64,000 nt of DNA, taken from positions 372,001 through 436,000 of the forward strand of contig QPLR01000001.1 of assembly GCA_003665935.1 (NCBI GenBank), given 5' to 3'. Origin of the DNA: Halobellus sp. Atlit-31R. GTDB taxonomy: Archaea > Halobacteriota > Halobacteria > Halobacteriales > Haloferacaceae. Below are positions 32,386-40,327 of this stretch, one piece after another (within the stretch, counting starts at the first letter, position 1; each line of letters begins with the position of its first letter). The position numbers were made by a program, and so were the translations under genes. Under the pieces are notes generated by a model, which saw nothing but the letters and a program-made list of their open reading frames with translations, had not been told where the DNA came from and made no database searches.

Positions 32386-35085
32386 CTAATCGCCGGCGTT
32401 GGCGGCGATCGCTGCCACCGAGGCATCATCGTGGCGGTCGACCGACGAACGGTTGCTCGTCGGGTCTTTCTCGACGGTCACGAGGTCGTCGGCGGCTGCG
32501 ACGAGCTCGTCGTCGTGGCTCACGATCAGAATCTGTTTGACGCCGAGTTGGCGCATCTCCTCGACGAGGTCGACCAGCCGCGAGACGTGGCCGGCGTCGA
32601 GGAAGACGGTCGGCTCGTCGAGGATGAGCGGCGGCATCGGCGCGGAGCCCTCGATCCCCTCGGCGAGGAGCCGGTAGATCGCACAGCGGAGCGAGAGATT
32701 GAAGAGCGCGCGCTCACCGCCGGAGAGCTGTTCGGGCTCGAGCGCGGTGCCGTCCTTCTGGAAGACTGTCAGTTCGTACTCGTCGTCGAGTCTGATCCGC
32801 GAGTAGGCGTCGTTCCCGTAGACGAGCTCGAACGTCTCGTTGAGCATCCGCTCGAGCGTCTCGACGTTCCGGCGTCGCAGCTCCGCGCGCAGGTCGCTGT
32901 AGGTGGATTCGAGTGTCGAGATCTCCTCGCGGAGCGACTCCAAGTCGTCGACGCGGTCCGCGACCGCGGCCCGGTCCTCGCGGAGGGATTCGAGCTGCGA
33001 GAGTTCGCCTCTCACGCCCCCGATGCTGTTCTGTAGCTCGTCGCGCCGCTCGCGCAGCTCCGTCAGTTTCACCTCGACGTTCGAGAGATACTCCTCGGCC
33101 TCCGCCTTGTTCGACCGCGCCTCCTCGATCCGCGACTCGTCGATGGCGTCGGCGAGGTCCGCGCGTCGTTCCCGCTTCTCCTGCAGGTACGTCCGTCGCT
33201 CGTCGTTACGGTCTGCGATCGACTCCCGCCTCTCTCGGAGGCGATCGATGCGGTCGTCGACGTCTTCGATCCGCGTCCGCAGGTCCGCGACGCGGTCGAG
33301 GCGCTCGCGGGCCGCCTCGATCCCGTCGAGGTCGGCCTCCAGTTCCGAAACGCGCGCCGCAGCGTCGGCTGCCGCCTCGGACTGCCCGTCGGCGGCCTCG
33401 CGCTTTTCGGCTGCCTCCACATCGAGTTCGACGGCCTCCTCGCGGAGCGACTTCGCGTCCGCCCGGCGCTCTTCTGCCGTCGATTCGGCGTCCGCGATGC
33501 TGTCTTCGAGCAGCGACCGCTTCTCGCGGAGATTGCCGAGGCGCGTCTCGGCGTCGACGAGCGACTCGGCGGCGTCCCGCTTCGTTTCGAGCGCGTCCCG
33601 GCGTTCGCAGAGTTCCTCGACGGCGGATTCGAGCGTCCGGATCCGCTCTTCGTACTCGCCGATGGCGTCGACGTGCGGGGAGTCCTCGACGGGCTGGCCG
33701 CACTCGGGGCACTTGCCCTGTGACTGGAGCGTCCGTGCCTCGTCGAGCCGCTCTCGAACCGTCTCGAGTTCCGCACGGGCGTCCGCGAGGTCGTCGCGGA
33801 CCTCGGCTACGTCGCGCTGTACCGACTCGCGGTGCGTCGTCGCCTCCCCGACGTCCACCGGTGCCGCGTCGAACCGCTCGCGGAGGCCCTCGATGTCGGC
33901 GTCGACAGCGTCGCGTTCGCCGGCGCGGTCGTCGGCACGCGTCGCCGCGTTCTCGGCCGCTGCGTCGGCCTCGTCGGCCCGCTCGCGCGTCTCCGCGGCG
34001 CGCGACTCGAACTCCTCGGCGCGCTCCCGCAACTTCTCCGCCTGGTTCGAGAGCATCGTCTCCCGCTGGCGCGCCGCCTGCAGTTCCTCGCGAACCTCGT
34101 CCTCTTCGTCGTCGAGCGTTTCGCGGCGGGCTTCGATCGCGTCCGCATCGAGCTGCTCGGCAGCGGCCGCGTCGAGGCCCGTCTCCGCGAGCGCCGCACC
34201 GAGTTCGTCTTCGAGTTCGTCGATTCGCTCGCGGGCCTTCAGGATCTCCTCGCGCAACTCCTCGCGCGTCGTCTCGTCGGTCTGAATCGTCTCGCGGAGC
34301 TCCTCGATGTCGGCGTCGAGATCGTCGAGTTCGGTTCTCGTCTCTTCGTAGTCAGCGAGTACCGACGCCGCCTCCTCGTAGGTGTCTTCGGCGCGCGATC
34401 TGTTCTCCTCGAACCGGTCGATCTCCGCGTCGACCTCCGAGAGCTCCGTCTCCAGGTCGTTCAAGCGCTCGTGCAGCCCCGCGTCCTCTTTGGCCTCGAT
34501 CTGCGAATCGAGCTCCGCGCGCGCACCGCGCTGTTCGGAGAGCACGTCTTCGACGCCGAGGCGGGCCTTGCTGGCGCGCTCGCGGTACGTTTCGAGCTTG
34601 CCCAGCTGCAGGAGGTCGTCGATCATATCCTGCCGCTGCCCCGGCGTCGCGTTGATGAGCTTGTTCACCTCGCCCTGGCGGACGTACGCGCAGTTGACGA
34701 ACGCCTCCGCGTCCATCCGGAGCAGGTCGGTGACGAACGCCCGGACGTCCGTCGCGCCGTCGACGGCGACGTCGGGGCCTTCGAGCGTACAGGCCACGGT
34801 CTGCATCCGGTCGCCGGAGCGCCGCAGGCGTCGCTCGATGCGGAACGTCTCGCCCTCGTGGACGAACTGGAGGTGGATCTCGGCCTCGTCTTCGCCCGTG
34901 GTGACGACGTCGTCGAGCGTCTCGTCGAGCGCTCGCGCGCCGTAGAGCGCGAAGAAGCACGCCTCCAGCAGCGAGGACTTGCCGCTACCGTTCAGGCCGT
35001 GGATGACCGTCACCCCGTCGCGGAGGTCGAGGTCGGCGTCGGCGTAGGGCTTGAAGTTCCGGAGTCTGATCCGCTCGAAGCGCAT
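32386..35085 (-). CDS. rad50: DNA double-strand break repair ATPase Rad50
   Basis: SMC-like ATPase of 899 residues. The N-terminal Walker A is [13 protein letters not shown] (about 31-43). Two long antiparallel coiled-coil arms rich in Glu/Arg/Ala meet at the zinc hook CPECGQP (about 457). The C-terminal lobe has the signature [14 protein letters not shown], Walker [12 protein letters not shown] and the H-loop VSHDDEL. It tethers and processes DNA ends with Mre11. Its ATG directly follows the mre11 TAG with no gap, so translation is coupled. Very long antisense reading frames across it are composition artefacts. Confidence 0.97.
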   Translation of the reverse strand: MRFERIRLRNFKPYADADLDLRDGVTVIHGLNGSGKSSLLEACFFALYGARALDETLDDVVTTGEDEAEIHLQFVHEGETFRIERRLRRSGDRMQTVACTLEGPDVAVDGATDVRAFVTDLLRMDAEAFVNCAYVRQGEVNKLINATPGQRQDMIDDLLQLGKLETYRERASKARLGVEDVLSEQRGARAELDSQIEAKEDAGLHERLNDLETELSEVDAEIDRFEENRSRAEDTYEEAASVLADYEETRTELDDLDADIEELRETIQTDETTREELREEILKARERIDELEDELGAALAETGLDAAAAEQLDADAIEARRETLDDEEDEVREELQAARQRETMLSNQAEKLRERAEEFESRAAETRERADEADAAAENAATRADDRAGERDAVDADIEGLRERFDAAPVDVGEATTHRESVQRDVAEVRDDLADARAELETVRERLDEARTLQSQGKCPECGQPVEDSPHVDAIGEYEERIRTLESAVEELCERRDALETKRDAAESLVDAETRLGNLREKRSLLEDSIADAESTAEERRADAKSLREEAVELDVEAAEKREAADGQSEAAADAAARVSELEADLDGIEAARERLDRVADLRTRIEDVDDRIDRLRERRESIADRNDERRTYLQEKRERRADLADAIDESRIEEARSNKAEAEEYLSNVEVKLTELRERRDELQNSIGGVRGELSQLESLREDRAAVADRVDDLESLREEISTLESTYSDLRAELRRRNVETLERMLNETFELVYGNDAYSRIRLDDEYELTVFQKDGTALEPEQLSGGERALFNLSLRCAIYRLLAEGIEGSAPMPPLILDEPTVFLDAGHVSRLVDLVEEMRQLGVKQILIVSHDDELVAAADDLVTVEKDPTSNRSSVDRHDDASVAAIAANAGD

Positions 35086-36396
35086 CTAGAAGTCCTCCAT
35101 CGTGACTTGGGCGTCCGTCGACCGCGACTGGGCGTCCGGTTCGTCGTCAGCCGTACTCGGTTCATCGTCGGCCGCACTCGGTTCGTCGTCGGTCGCACTC
35201 GGCGCCTCCTCCGCAGCGTTCGCCTCGCGGCTCGCGGCGCCTACAGCGCTCGCGCCGTCGTCGCCTCCCTCGCGCTCTGCGGCGGCCGCGAACGCGTCGC
35301 CATCGCCGTCGGGGGCGAGCAACTCCGAGACCTGCGACTGGACGACGTCGCGGACGTTCGAGTCCGGCGTCTTGCTCGCCCGGATCGTCTCGTCGACGTC
35401 CAGCGCGGCCGTAGAGAGCCCCAAGTCGCGGACGCGCTCGTCGACGGCCGCGTCGGGGTCGGCGAAGGAGACGTCGATCTCGGCGTCGGTCTCGTGCTCA
35501 CGGCGGTCGGTGACACGGGCGATGAGCGCGCCGCGTTCGGTGAGAAACTCCTCGATCGCAGCCGGCGTCACCGGCTCGCCCTCGCCGGTCATCTCGACGA
35601 CGACGACGGCGTCGGCCACCTCGTGCTGGCGGAGCTGCTCGCGGACGCGCTCGGCTCCCTCGCCCGCCGAGAGCGCCACCGAGACGAAGACGAACGGCCG
35701 CGTGTCGAGCGTGCGCCGTCGGATGTCGACTGCGTCCTCGAACGTGACGAGGTTGTATCCGCGCGCCGCTTCCTCCGCCGCGCTCGCACGCTCAGTCGAT
35801 CCGCAGTAGGTGACCCAGGTGTCGTCGACGGTCTCGGTGCCCGGAGCGTGGTTGTCGCCCAGGAGGACAGCGTCGAAGTCGACGTTCGAGCGTTCCAGCA
35901 CCGTCTCGGTGTCCCAGTTGGCGTGTGCGAACGGCGTGAACAGGCCGTGGCTCACGAGCGTGGCGTGCACGCAGTCGTGTGACTCGAAGCCGTAGTCGAG
36001 GTCGTCGCGTCGCGACTCGGGGACGTGGTCGAGACCGTAGAAGGCGGTCTCGCCGACGACGCGGGGCGTCGCGTCGAGCCGCTCTGCGAGGCCCAGATTC
36101 TCGAAGAGGTCGAGCCACTGACCGCCGCGCGTCGACTCGTGGTTTCCGACGACCGCGAGAAACGGGATTTCGGCGTCCTGAAGCCGTCCGAGGACGCGGA
36201 TCGTTCCGAGGAGGTCCTGCAGTTCCGGACGGCGGTCGTGGAACAGATCGCCGGCGTGCACGACGGCGTCGACTCCCATCTCGACTGCGTCGTCGATCAC
36301 CTGCTCGAACGCGTCGAGAAAGTCCGCGCGACGCGCCGGCGAATGGTACTGCTGGTACCCGAGGTGGGTGTCGCCGGTGTGGATCACCCGTGTCAT
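35086..36396 (-). CDS. mre11: DNA double-strand break repair nuclease Mre11
   Basis: Mn2+-dependent 3'-5' exo/endonuclease of 436 residues. Phosphoesterase motifs appear in order: DTHLG, GDLFHDRRP, VGNHESTRGG, then a His-containing VSHGLF and LLGDNHAPG. The C-terminus holds the Rad50-binding part and a Ser/Asp/Glu repeat tail (SATDDEPSAADDEPSTADDE). The ATG at 36396 overlaps the preceding unknown gene's stop (ATGA). A TATA-like GTTTTAGG at 36421-36428, inside that gene, lies 28 bp before the ATG and could give a separate leaderless transcript. Confidence 0.96.
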   Translation of the reverse strand: MTRVIHTGDTHLGYQQYHSPARRADFLDAFEQVIDDAVEMGVDAVVHAGDLFHDRRPELQDLLGTIRVLGRLQDAEIPFLAVVGNHESTRGGQWLDLFENLGLAERLDATPRVVGETAFYGLDHVPESRRDDLDYGFESHDCVHATLVSHGLFTPFAHANWDTETVLERSNVDFDAVLLGDNHAPGTETVDDTWVTYCGSTERASAAEEAARGYNLVTFEDAVDIRRRTLDTRPFVFVSVALSAGEGAERVREQLRQHEVADAVVVVEMTGEGEPVTPAAIEEFLTERGALIARVTDRREHETDAEIDVSFADPDAAVDERVRDLGLSTAALDVDETIRASKTPDSNVRDVVQSQVSELLAPDGDGDAFAAAAEREGGDDGASAVGAASREANAAEEAPSATDDEPSAADDEPSTADDEPDAQSRSTDAQVTMEDF

Positions 36397-36884
36397 CTGT
36401 CCACATCTTGTCCGGTGGATCCTAAAACGGTTCCGCGAGCGGAGTGAAAGTGGTCGGCACGGGACGGCGACTCCGACGAGGTGACGCAGTCGTGAGTGGA
36501 TCGGTCGGCGCGGTCGGGCTCTATATCCCCGCGCAGCGCCGAGTCGAAACGCCGGAGTACGTCGGCCGCTCGCTGTCCCCGTCGGTGCAGTTCGTCGGCC
36601 TCCCGCCGTGATGCCGTCTGCACCGCCTCGTCGAGCGCTGGGAGACGGCCTGCTCGGACGAACGCTGCTCCCGCGCGTGCGCACGATGCTGCCTCGTCCG
36701 CGTCTGCGATCACGGCTTCGAGTCGTTCATCGTCGCACCCGGCCTCGGATGGCGGTGCGTCGACGCTGGTCGGACCGTGCGCTGCGTCGGTCGCGGCTGC
36801 CTGCGTCCGCTCTCGGTCGGGAGCTGATCCGGTTGCGAGCGCACGGAGCGAGCGTCGGACGGACTCGGGAGACGGCTTGGTCAC
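36393..36884 (-). CDS. Unknown protein encoded upstream of mre11 (DUF7091-like)
   Basis: A 163-residue soluble, Ala/Arg-rich acidic protein from a GTG start (VTKPSPESVRRSLRALATG). It is mostly helical (DERLEAVIADADEAASCARA, DELHRRGQRAADVLRRFDSA) with a disordered C-terminus. No recognised domain. It ends in a 4-bp ATGA overlap with mre11, which favours a real gene in the repair operon. Against this, the last third shows little order and contains a promoter-like element for mre11. Confidence 0.55.
   Translation of the reverse strand: MTKPSPESVRRSLRALATGSAPDRERTQAAATDAAHGPTSVDAPPSEAGCDDERLEAVIADADEAASCARAGAAFVRAGRLPALDEAVQTASRREADELHRRGQRAADVLRRFDSALRGDIEPDRADRSTHDCVTSSESPSRADHFHSARGTVLGSTGQDVDR
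36421..36428 (-). promoter_or_regulatory. Possible internal TATA box for mre11
   Basis: Minus strand GTTTTAGG, centred 28 bp before the mre11 ATG and within the C-terminal codons of the upstream gene. It would allow mre11-rad50 to be expressed independently. Confidence 0.4.
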
Positions 36885-36980
36885 GGCGTCGATAGCGCCG
36901 TGTTCCCACTTGAACGTCCGGAGACCGCTGTAGCGGCGGATGACCGAAATCGAGCGGTCGCGGCCTCCAGAGAGGGGCGC

Positions 36981-37244
36981 TCAAAGCCGGAGCGTGTACA
37001 GCCGCTTGCGGGCGTCGGTGAAGGAGAAGCGCGATTCGACGACGTCGGCGTCTTCGAGCCGCGACAGCGCGTAGCGGACGGTTCGCGGCGGAAGCAGCGT
37101 CTCCTCGGCCAGTTGACTCTGCGTCAGCGTGTCGTTGTAGTCGAGGACCTTCGCGACGAGCTTCGCACTCGGTGGCATCTCGCGGACCGGGTCCCAGCGG
37201 TCGGTCGACTCCTCTTCGGGGGCGAGTGCCTCTGTAGTGCTCAT
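36981..37244 (-). CDS. Small winged-helix DNA-binding protein
   Basis: An 87-residue protein. After an acidic N-terminus, residues 25-87 form a winged helix: SAKLVAKVLDYNDTLTQSQL, recognition helix LPPRTVRYALSRLEDADVV, wing SRFSFTDARKRLYTLRL. Similar small MarR/TrmB-like proteins are common in haloarchaea. Its promoter is unusually AT-rich and carries a large dyad over the TATA box, so autoregulation is likely. It is divergent from pan, and the dyad is about 210 bp from the pan start. Confidence 0.82.
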   Translation of the reverse strand: MSTTEALAPEEESTDRWDPVREMPPSAKLVAKVLDYNDTLTQSQLAEETLLPPRTVRYALSRLEDADVVESRFSFTDARKRLYTLRL

Positions 37245-37269
37245 TCGTATCTCTCTCTGAGTGATGTAG

Positions 37270-37307
37270 CTTGATAATATTTACTGTATCAGAATATTAC
37301 TATCAAG
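37270..37307. promoter_or_regulatory. 38-bp hyphenated dyad over the TATA box of the winged-helix gene
   Basis: Outer arms CTTGATA (37270-37276) and TATCAAG (37301-37307) are perfect inverted repeats. Inside are two AATATT blocks (37276-37281, 37293-37298) and a central CTG-TAT-CAG (37284-37292). The minus-strand TATA-like TAAATATTATC lies within it, 30-40 bp before the winged-helix ATG. The remainder of 37308-37480 shows no gene that I can support. Confidence 0.6.
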
Positions 37308-37487
37308 AATTAGGACGGGTGCCGAAGCGCCGTTCGCAGTCAGGGTCTGGGCTGTTGTCGTCGATATCGGTGCGTCAGCTGTTCACGAGTCCCGCCTCGT
37401 TGGTGGCTGCCGACCGGCTCAGCCCGGTGTCCGAAGCGCCCTGGCGTGCTTCAATTATCCTATGTTACTGCTTCTCTCACCCGAAGT

Positions 37488-37497
37488 CTCTTATGAA
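37488..37497 (+). promoter_or_regulatory. TATA-like box of pan
   Basis: TCTTATGAAG is centred about 26 bp before the pan ATG at 37518. A GGAGG at 37510-37514 looks like a Shine-Dalgarno sequence but would be at or before the transcript start. Confidence 0.45.
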
Positions 37498-37517
37498 GCC
37501 ACATCCTACGGAGGGTG

Positions 37518-38735
37518 ATGACTGACACTGTGGACGACGTCGAACTCCCCTACGACGAGGAGGCGGCGTCGCAGCAGGAGAAGATCCAGGCGCTCAGAGA
37601 GCGCCTCGACATTCTCGAGTCCCAAAACGAGGAGATGCGGGACAAGCTGCTGGACGCGAACGCCGAGAACAACAAGTACCAGCAGAAGCTCGAGCGGCTC
37701 ACGCACGAGAACAAGAAACTCAAGCAGTCGCCGCTGTTCGTCGCCACCGTCCAGGAACTCACCGACGACGGCGTCGTGATCAAACAGCACGGCAACAACC
37801 AGGAGGCGCTCACCGAGGTCACAGACGAGATGCGCGAGGAGCTCGAACCCGACGCTCGCGTCGCGGTCAACAACTCGCTGTCGGTGGTCAAGCGCCTCGA
37901 CAACGAGACCGACGTCCGTGCCCGGGTGATGCAGGTGGACCACAGTCCGAGCGTCACCTACCAGGACATCGGTGGCCTCGAAGAGCAGATGCAGGAAGTG
38001 CGCGAGACCGTCGAGATGCCGTTGGAGTCACCCGAGATGTTCGAGAAGGTCGGCATCCAGCCGCCGTCGGGCGTCCTGCTCTACGGACCGCCCGGAACGG
38101 GCAAGACGATGCTCGCGAAGGCCGTCGCGAACCAGACGGACGCGACGTTCATCAAGATGGCCGGCTCCGAACTCGTTCACAAGTTCATCGGCGAGGGCGC
38201 GAAGCTCGTCCGGGACCTCTTCGAGGTGGCCCGGGAGAACGAGCCCGCCGTCCTCTTTATCGACGAGATCGACGCGATCGCCTCCAAGCGGACGGACTCG
38301 AAGACCTCCGGCGACGCCGAGGTCCAGCGGACGATGATGCAACTGCTCTCGGAGATGGACGGCTTCGACGAGCGCGGCGACATCCGGATCATCGCGGCGA
38401 CGAACCGCTTCGATATGCTCGACGAGGCGATCCTCCGTCCCGGCCGCTTCGACCGCCTCATCGAGGTCCCCAAGCCCGGCCAGGACGGCCGCGCGATCAT
38501 CTTCCAGATCCACACGCGCAATATGAACGTCCACGACGACGTCGACTTCGACCGGCTGGCCGAACTGACCGGCGAGGCGTCCGGCGCGGACATCAAGGCC
38601 ATCTGCACCGAGGCCGGGATGTTCGCCATCCGCGACGACCGCACCGAGATCACGATGGCCGACTTCGTCGAAGCCTGGGAGAAGATTCAGGCCGACGCGA
38701 GCACCGACGGCGACGCGAGCCGCGCGTTCGCCTGA
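37518..38735 (+). CDS. pan: Proteasome-activating nucleotidase (PAN)
   Basis: AAA+ ATPase of 405 residues that unfolds substrates and feeds them to the 20S proteasome. Domains in order: N-terminal coiled coil (EEAASQQEKIQALRERLDIL and on to about residue 75), OB domain, and AAA domain with Walker A GPPGTGKT, Walker B LFIDEIDAI and second region of homology NRFDMLDEAILRPGRFD. The C-terminus ends AFA, a phenylalanine form of the HbYX proteasome-docking tail. ATG 37518 gives MTDTVDDVELPYDEE; an in-frame GTG one codon earlier is possible. Confidence 0.97.
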   Translation: MTDTVDDVELPYDEEAASQQEKIQALRERLDILESQNEEMRDKLLDANAENNKYQQKLERLTHENKKLKQSPLFVATVQELTDDGVVIKQHGNNQEALTEVTDEMREELEPDARVAVNNSLSVVKRLDNETDVRARVMQVDHSPSVTYQDIGGLEEQMQEVRETVEMPLESPEMFEKVGIQPPSGVLLYGPPGTGKTMLAKAVANQTDATFIKMAGSELVHKFIGEGAKLVRDLFEVARENEPAVLFIDEIDAIASKRTDSKTSGDAEVQRTMMQLLSEMDGFDERGDIRIIAATNRFDMLDEAILRPGRFDRLIEVPKPGQDGRAIIFQIHTRNMNVHDDVDFDRLAELTGEASGADIKAICTEAGMFAIRDDRTEITMADFVEAWEKIQADASTDGDASRAFA

Positions 38736-38775
38736 TTCGGCGGCCTCGCTGCCGGCACGCGCTTCTGTCGAAGCG

Positions 38776-38782
38776 TCTTTTT
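38776..38782 (+). terminator. T-tract downstream of pan
   Basis: TCTTTTT lies 41 bp after the pan stop in the gap between convergent genes. It fits a simple archaeal terminator. Confidence 0.4.
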
Positions 38783-38813
38783 CGGGTTCGATGCGAAAAC
38801 GCGATAGCGCCGA

Positions 38814-39299
38814 CTACGCGTCGTGGCTTTCGCCGCCGCTGCCATCCTCGTCGTCGTCACCGCTACCACTCTCGTGTACTCCGCGGAGCGACGCGACCGC
38901 ACGCTCCGTCGTCGCGGTCGCATCGTAGCCGCGCTCGCCGTGGACGACCGTCTCGGTCAACAGTCCGGCGGCGCGAAACTCGCCGAGCAGTCCGTGGAGA
39001 TCCGACTCACAGAGGTCGTAGGCGTCGAGGAGTTCGACGACCGAGAGCGGGCCGCGGTCGGCGAGTTCCACGAGCAGCCCGAGCGAGCGGTCGTCGTGCG
39101 CGGCCGTGACGACGCGTCGGACCGGGCCGGAGATACCCGCCGCGGCGACCGAGAGCGGGGCGTCGTCCGCGTCGGCGGTCAGGCGCTCGTTCGGCAGGTA
39201 GCGCTCCTGGCCGGTCTCGGGGTCGCGCACGCGACTCGATTCTGTAGAACGCTTGACGAGAAGATACCGAGTTCCGTCGTCGTCGCGGACGGTCTGCAT
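38814..39299 (-). CDS. Haloarchaeal winged-helix-like protein (DUF7346-like)
   Basis: A 161-residue acidic protein. The N-terminus is beta-rich (MQTVRDDDGTRYLLVKRSTE, DPETGQERYLPNERL). The central part looks like a winged helix (SLGLLVELADRGPLSVVELL, DLHGLLGEFRAAGLLTETVV). The C-terminus is an acidic Gly/Ser/Asp tail. From memory the family is haloarchaea-specific and found between pan/repair genes and polB. It could be a transcription factor; no target is evident. Confidence 0.7.
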   Translation of the reverse strand: MQTVRDDDGTRYLLVKRSTESSRVRDPETGQERYLPNERLTADADDAPLSVAAAGISGPVRRVVTAAHDDRSLGLLVELADRGPLSVVELLDAYDLCESDLHGLLGEFRAAGLLTETVVHGERGYDATATTERAVASLRGVHESGSGDDDEDGSGGESHDA

Positions 39300-39347
39300 A
39301 CTCGTATCTGTCCCGAGCGGCGCTTAGGCGTTGCGCTGGCAGCCGAG

Positions 39348-39869
39348 TCACCGGCGCTCGTCGGCGTCGCGTGTCGCCGTCGTGTCTGACTCGGACGTCG
39401 CCGTCGCATCTGACTCGGACGTCGCCGTCGCGTCTGACTCGGATGTCAAATCCGCATCTGACCCGGATGTCGAATCCGCATCGTGATCTCCGGTGTCCGC
39501 GCCGTCGTCGTCGGTCACGACCTCGGCCTGGTACGTCCGGTAGATGTCGTAGGTCCGATAACACGCGAAGAGCCCCACAGCGACCGCGCCGCCGCCCCAC
39601 GTCCACTGGCCCCGGAACGCGACGAGCAGGAGGCCGATGCTGACGCCGCCGAGAGCGACGTTCGTGTAGATCACGGCGAGCCAGAAGAGCTTCGCGAGGT
39701 CGCTGTCGATGTCGATACCCGCCGCGTCCTCGTCTCCGGGAGCGTCGACCGACGGCACCGAGACGAGATCGGTCTCGGGATCGCCCCACCGGTCTTCGGG
39801 ATCGCCCCACCGGTCTTCGGGGTTGGGCTCGTGCGCTTCTTCGAGCCGCTCGTCGAAATCCGTCGGCAC
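39348..39869 (-). CDS. Membrane protein with internal peptide repeats (DUF7322-like)
   Basis: A 173-residue protein. The N-terminus has two copies of a 7-residue unit (EDRWGDP), encoded by a perfect 21-bp tandem. Two helices follow (LAKLFWLAVIYTNVALGGVS, GAVAVGLFACYRTYDIY), then a C-terminal tail with four 8-residue Ser/Asp/Ala/Thr repeats. No enzymatic motif. I chose GTG at 39869 because CTGCTTTTGCG lies about 27 bp upstream; a TTG nine codons earlier would overlap that promoter. Confidence 0.65.
   Translation of the reverse strand: MPTDFDERLEEAHEPNPEDRWGDPEDRWGDPETDLVSVPSVDAPGDEDAAGIDIDSDLAKLFWLAVIYTNVALGGVSIGLLLVAFRGQWTWGGGAVAVGLFACYRTYDIYRTYQAEVVTDDDGADTGDHDADSTSGSDADLTSESDATATSESDATATSESDTTATRDADERR
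39382..39477. repeat. Four 24-bp tandem repeats inside a coding region
   Basis: Units at 39382-39405, 39406-39429, 39430-39453 and 39454-39477 share the core TCTGACTCGGA(C/T)GTC with a few changes. They keep frame and encode an octapeptide repeat of the type SESDATAT in the tail of the membrane protein. The unit length is a multiple of three, so copy number can vary without frameshift. Confidence 0.8.
39776..39817. repeat. Two perfect 21-bp tandem repeats inside a coding region
   Basis: Units 39776-39796 and 39797-39817 are identical and encode two copies of EDRWGDP near the N-terminus of the same membrane protein. Perfect identity suggests recent expansion. Confidence 0.85.
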
Positions 39870-39927
39870 AGTCGGGCGAAGGAGCGGCCGTCGCAAAAGC
39901 AGTTCGTTCCGTGGTGCGTATCGCGGG

Positions 39928-40116
39928 CTAACAGCACTCCGTGAGCGAGACAGCGGTGGACGCTTCGACCCACGCGAGCGGATTCTGCGGATCGTAGAAC
40001 ACGATCCCGTCGGCGACCTCGTAGGACTCGACGTCGTCGAGACCGTTCGCTTCGTCCACCCGCGCCGGTGCGGCTGGCGACCGATCCGTCCGCTCGAAAT
40101 CTGCGGGGTCGACCAT
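39928..40116 (-). CDS. Small haloarchaeal protein (DUF7331-like)
   Basis: A 62-residue acidic protein (MVDPADFERTDRSPAAPARV) with a compact C-terminal part (VESYEVADGIVFYDPQNPLA) and two terminal Cys (TECC). Function unknown. ATG at 40116 is supported by a clear TATA-like ACATATAGT at 40142-40150, about 29 bp upstream. It is divergent from polB; the 211-bp interval between them holds the two promoters and nothing else that I recognise. Confidence 0.72.
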   Translation of the reverse strand: MVDPADFERTDRSPAAPARVDEANGLDDVESYEVADGIVFYDPQNPLAWVEASTAVSLTECC

Positions 40117-40297
40117 CGTGGCCTGTGCTATGATGTACCACACTATATGTCTTGCGTCCGTTTCAGGAGCTGCGGTCGACGCCGAACGGGAGTAGCCGGG
40201 GGGACGCCATCCACCGGGCGCGAGCGCGCGAGCGGAGGCCAAAGTGCACACCGGGCGGAACTGGACGAGAGCCCCGGGAGCGGACACAATGCCGAAG

Positions 40298-40304
40298 CTT
40301 TTAC
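40298..40304 (+). promoter_or_regulatory. TATA-like box of polB
   Basis: CTTTTAC centred 26-27 bp before the ATG at 40328; it decides between this start and in-frame upstream starts. Confidence 0.5.
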
Positions 40305-40327
40305 TCGGGAATGCCGAAAGCGCCCCT

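Noticed and set aside
33832..35982. A 716-codon open frame opposite rad50 and mre11
   Set aside because: Antisense to two well-supported genes; low-complexity translation from coiled-coil codons.
37510..37517. GGAGGGTG as a Shine-Dalgarno site for pan
   Set aside because: It ends directly at the ATG, and the TATA-like box puts the transcript start at about the same place, so it would not be in the message.
37271..37525. An 84-codon open frame on the plus strand before pan
   Set aside because: It covers the AT-rich promoter dyad and the pan TATA box, begins inside the promoter, and has no acidic bias typical of the real proteins here.
39870..39896. A TTG start nine codons upstream for the repeat-containing membrane protein
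   Set aside because: It would overlap the likely TATA element; the GTG at 39869 is at proper leaderless distance.
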